DNA of 15,217 nucleotides from Candidatus Atribacter fermentans (GTDB lineage Bacteria; Atribacterota; Atribacteria; Atribacterales; Atribacteraceae): assembly GCA_012517485.1 (NCBI GenBank), contig JAAYUT010000196.1, forward strand, positions 1-15,217, in the 5' to 3' direction. Below, one piece after another: positions 13,958 through 15,217 of the stretch. Every line of letters begins with the position of its first letter. Positions within the stretch are counted from its first letter, which is position 1. The notes below the pieces were generated by a model that saw only the letters and a list, made by a program, of their open reading frames with translations, ran no database searches and was not told the origin of the DNA. A program made the position numbers and the translations under genes.

Positions 13958-15061
13958 CTATGGAACTAATACGACTTTAATCGATTCGTCGCCTTTTTCA
14001 GCTAATTCCATTCCTTTTTTAAACTCAGTTAGTGGAAATTCGTGAGTTATAATTTCTTCAGCTTTTACTTTTCCTTCTTGCAAAAAGCGGATGGCAGTTG
14101 GATAGGTATAAGGACTTAAGTGAGCACCGCGAATTTCAATTTCTTTCACATCACCAATAATAGACCAGTCAAGGAGAGTTGGTTCATTAAAAACACTAAA
14201 CTCAACATATCTTCCTAATTTCCGAATCATATTCATTCCTTGATGGACTCCCTTGGGATTTCCACTGGCATGAATATAGACATCGCAGCCATAGCCATCA
14301 GTTAGATCTTTTACCTTGGCTACTACATCTTCCTTAAGTGGGTTCATAACTAAATCTGCACCTAATTCTTTGGCTAAATTTAATCTCTTTTCCTTCGCGT
14401 CAACTGCAATCAAGAGTTTGGGATTTTTAAGACGAGCAGTTTGAAGCATACCAAATCCAAGAGGTCCAATACCGGCAATCACCACAACATCGTCAAGTTG
14501 TATATCAGATCGGTCAACAGCATGGATGGCACACCCTAAGGGTTCTATGTAAGGAGCCATTTTCAATGGGAACCCATCCGGTAATTTATGATTGCGAGCG
14601 GTTACCGGAAATCTCATATATTCAGCAAAACCACCATCAGCATCATGTTTTTGATAACCATATATATTATGAACCTCGCACATCCAATATTCACCGCGAA
14701 GGCAATATCGGCATATCCCACAGGGAACAATTTGTTCTGATGTCGCCCAATCACCCAGCTTCAAACCATATTTTTTGCTCGCACCTTCCCCTAAAGCCAC
14801 GACTTGACCATAGAATTCATGACCAGGGATAACTGGTGGTTTTACATAAGCCGGCTGACCGCCTCCTCCCCAGATTCGTGCAGCACCATGAAAAGTTTTT
14901 ACGTCTCCGGCACAAATACCACAACCACCAACTTTGATTAATACTTCTCCCGGTCCAATTTCTGGAACGTCAACTTCTTCTAATCGAAAATCGCCAGGAG
15001 CATAATTAACCACCGCTTTCATCTTTTTTGGAATGTTTCCAAATGATTCAACATATGCCAT
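13958..15061 (-). CDS. Zinc-dependent alcohol/polyol dehydrogenase (MDR family)
   Basis: This cytoplasmic NAD(P)-dependent zinc dehydrogenase belongs to the medium-chain group, near sorbitol and threonine dehydrogenases. The ATG at 15061 has GGAGGT about nine bases upstream. Of the 367 residues, the catalytic zinc ligands are Cys50 (GGCGICAGD), His81 with Glu82 (PGHE) and probably Glu173 (YIEPLGCA). The structural zinc is bound by Cys114, 117, 120 and 128 (CGICRYCLRGEYWMC). The nucleotide fold has GIGPLG (197-202) and Asp221 at the end of the second strand (IAVDAKEKR), which favours NAD over NADP. The insertion GAARIWGGGGQPAYVKPPV between the zinc ligands distinguishes a subgroup I cannot name. 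A terminator follows directly, so it is probably a single-gene unit. The substrate is unknown; sugar alcohols or hydroxy acids are plausible. Confidence 0.88.
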   Translation of the reverse strand: MAYVESFGNIPKKMKAVVNYAPGDFRLEEVDVPEIGPGEVLIKVGGCGICAGDVKTFHGAARIWGGGGQPAYVKPPVIPGHEFYGQVVALGEGASKKYGLKLGDWATSEQIVPCGICRYCLRGEYWMCEVHNIYGYQKHDADGGFAEYMRFPVTARNHKLPDGFPLKMAPYIEPLGCAIHAVDRSDIQLDDVVVIAGIGPLGFGMLQTARLKNPKLLIAVDAKEKRLNLAKELGADLVMNPLKEDVVAKVKDLTDGYGCDVYIHASGNPKGVHQGMNMIRKLGRYVEFSVFNEPTLLDWSIIGDVKEIEIRGAHLSPYTYPTAIRFLQEGKVKAEEIITHEFPLTEFKKGMELAEKGDESIKVVLVP

Positions 15062-15132
15062 ATTTTGGTACCTCCATGATTCTTATTTTTTTCAAATACT
15101 TTCCCCCAATGATTTTCTCTGTTCATTTTAAT

Positions 15133-15138
15133 ATTATA
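15133..15138 (-). promoter_or_regulatory. Candidate -10 box of the dehydrogenase gene
   Basis: A perfect TATAAT on the minus strand lies about 72 bases upstream of the start codon, in a very AT-rich stretch. No good -35 hexamer is found 16 to 18 bases upstream, so the call rests on one box. Confidence 0.3.
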
Positions 15139-15187
15139 TACAAATTTCTTGAAGAAGATATGAATAATAAATTTTGGAATAAAAATT

Positions 15188-15217
15188 GTTACCCCCTCAC
15201 CCTGACTCTCTCTGTAC
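15188..15217 (-). repeat. Unit B repeat fragment, cut by the window edge
   Basis: Read on the minus strand it has GAGAGAGTCAGGGTGAGGGG, which resembles the end of unit B at 443-464. It is probably the edge of a further repeat cassette, in the opposite orientation, that continues beyond the window. Confidence 0.55.

Noticed and set aside
1..15217. tRNA, rRNA, riboswitch, transposase or phage genes
   Set aside because: I saw no cloverleaf, conserved rRNA block, recognisable riboswitch core, or mobile-element protein on either strand.

Overview
The window is a stretch of bacterial chromosome with AT-rich coding sequence and short, tightly spaced genes, interrupted by islands of GC-rich non-coding repeats. 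The genes suggest a heterotrophic, probably anaerobic and fermentative bacterium. There is a CUT1-type sugar ABC importer with a ribokinase-family kinase, an acetate-type sodium/solute symporter, a PflX-like radical SAM protein, and a zinc-dependent polyol/alcohol dehydrogenase. A PCMT-family protein with a signal peptide hints at a diderm envelope. A lineage such as Atribacterota, Thermotogota or a clostridia-like group would fit, but no phylogenetic marker is present, so this is a weak guess.

Layout. Positions 1-815 are non-coding and hold a composite repeat cassette. A ribokinase-like gene (816-1781, +) faces a sugar ABC operon on the minus strand, with binding protein 3634-5043, permease 2684-3565 and permease 1863-2687. 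The operon has no ATPase gene, and a strong hairpin followed by a U tract lies between the binding-protein gene and the permease genes. Positions 5044-6233 form a repeat island with two more cassettes. A secretory PCMT-like methyltransferase (6234-6947, +) overlaps tail-to-tail with a large membrane protein of the spermidine-synthase-like type (6907-9270, -). A second repeat patch (9353-9531) is followed by a PflX-like radical SAM gene (9667-10575, +). This converges on a yjcH/actP-like symporter pair (12120-12434 and 10588-12123, -). Next come an unrecognised secreted protein (12694-13311, -), a divergent GNAT acetyltransferase (13351-13833, +) and a zinc dehydrogenase (13958-15061, -) with a clear terminator.

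How the genes work together. The importer and kinase form a plausible sugar uptake and phosphorylation unit, and the dehydrogenase could belong to the same type of carbohydrate metabolism. The remaining genes are single-function units or pairs with no obvious joint pathway.

The most unusual content is the repeat system. Hairpin units occur in a fixed order (called A-A-B-C here) three times. The stems of the A/D hairpins and of the C hairpin show paired (compensatory) base changes between copies. No CRISPR array, transposase, rRNA or tRNA was seen.
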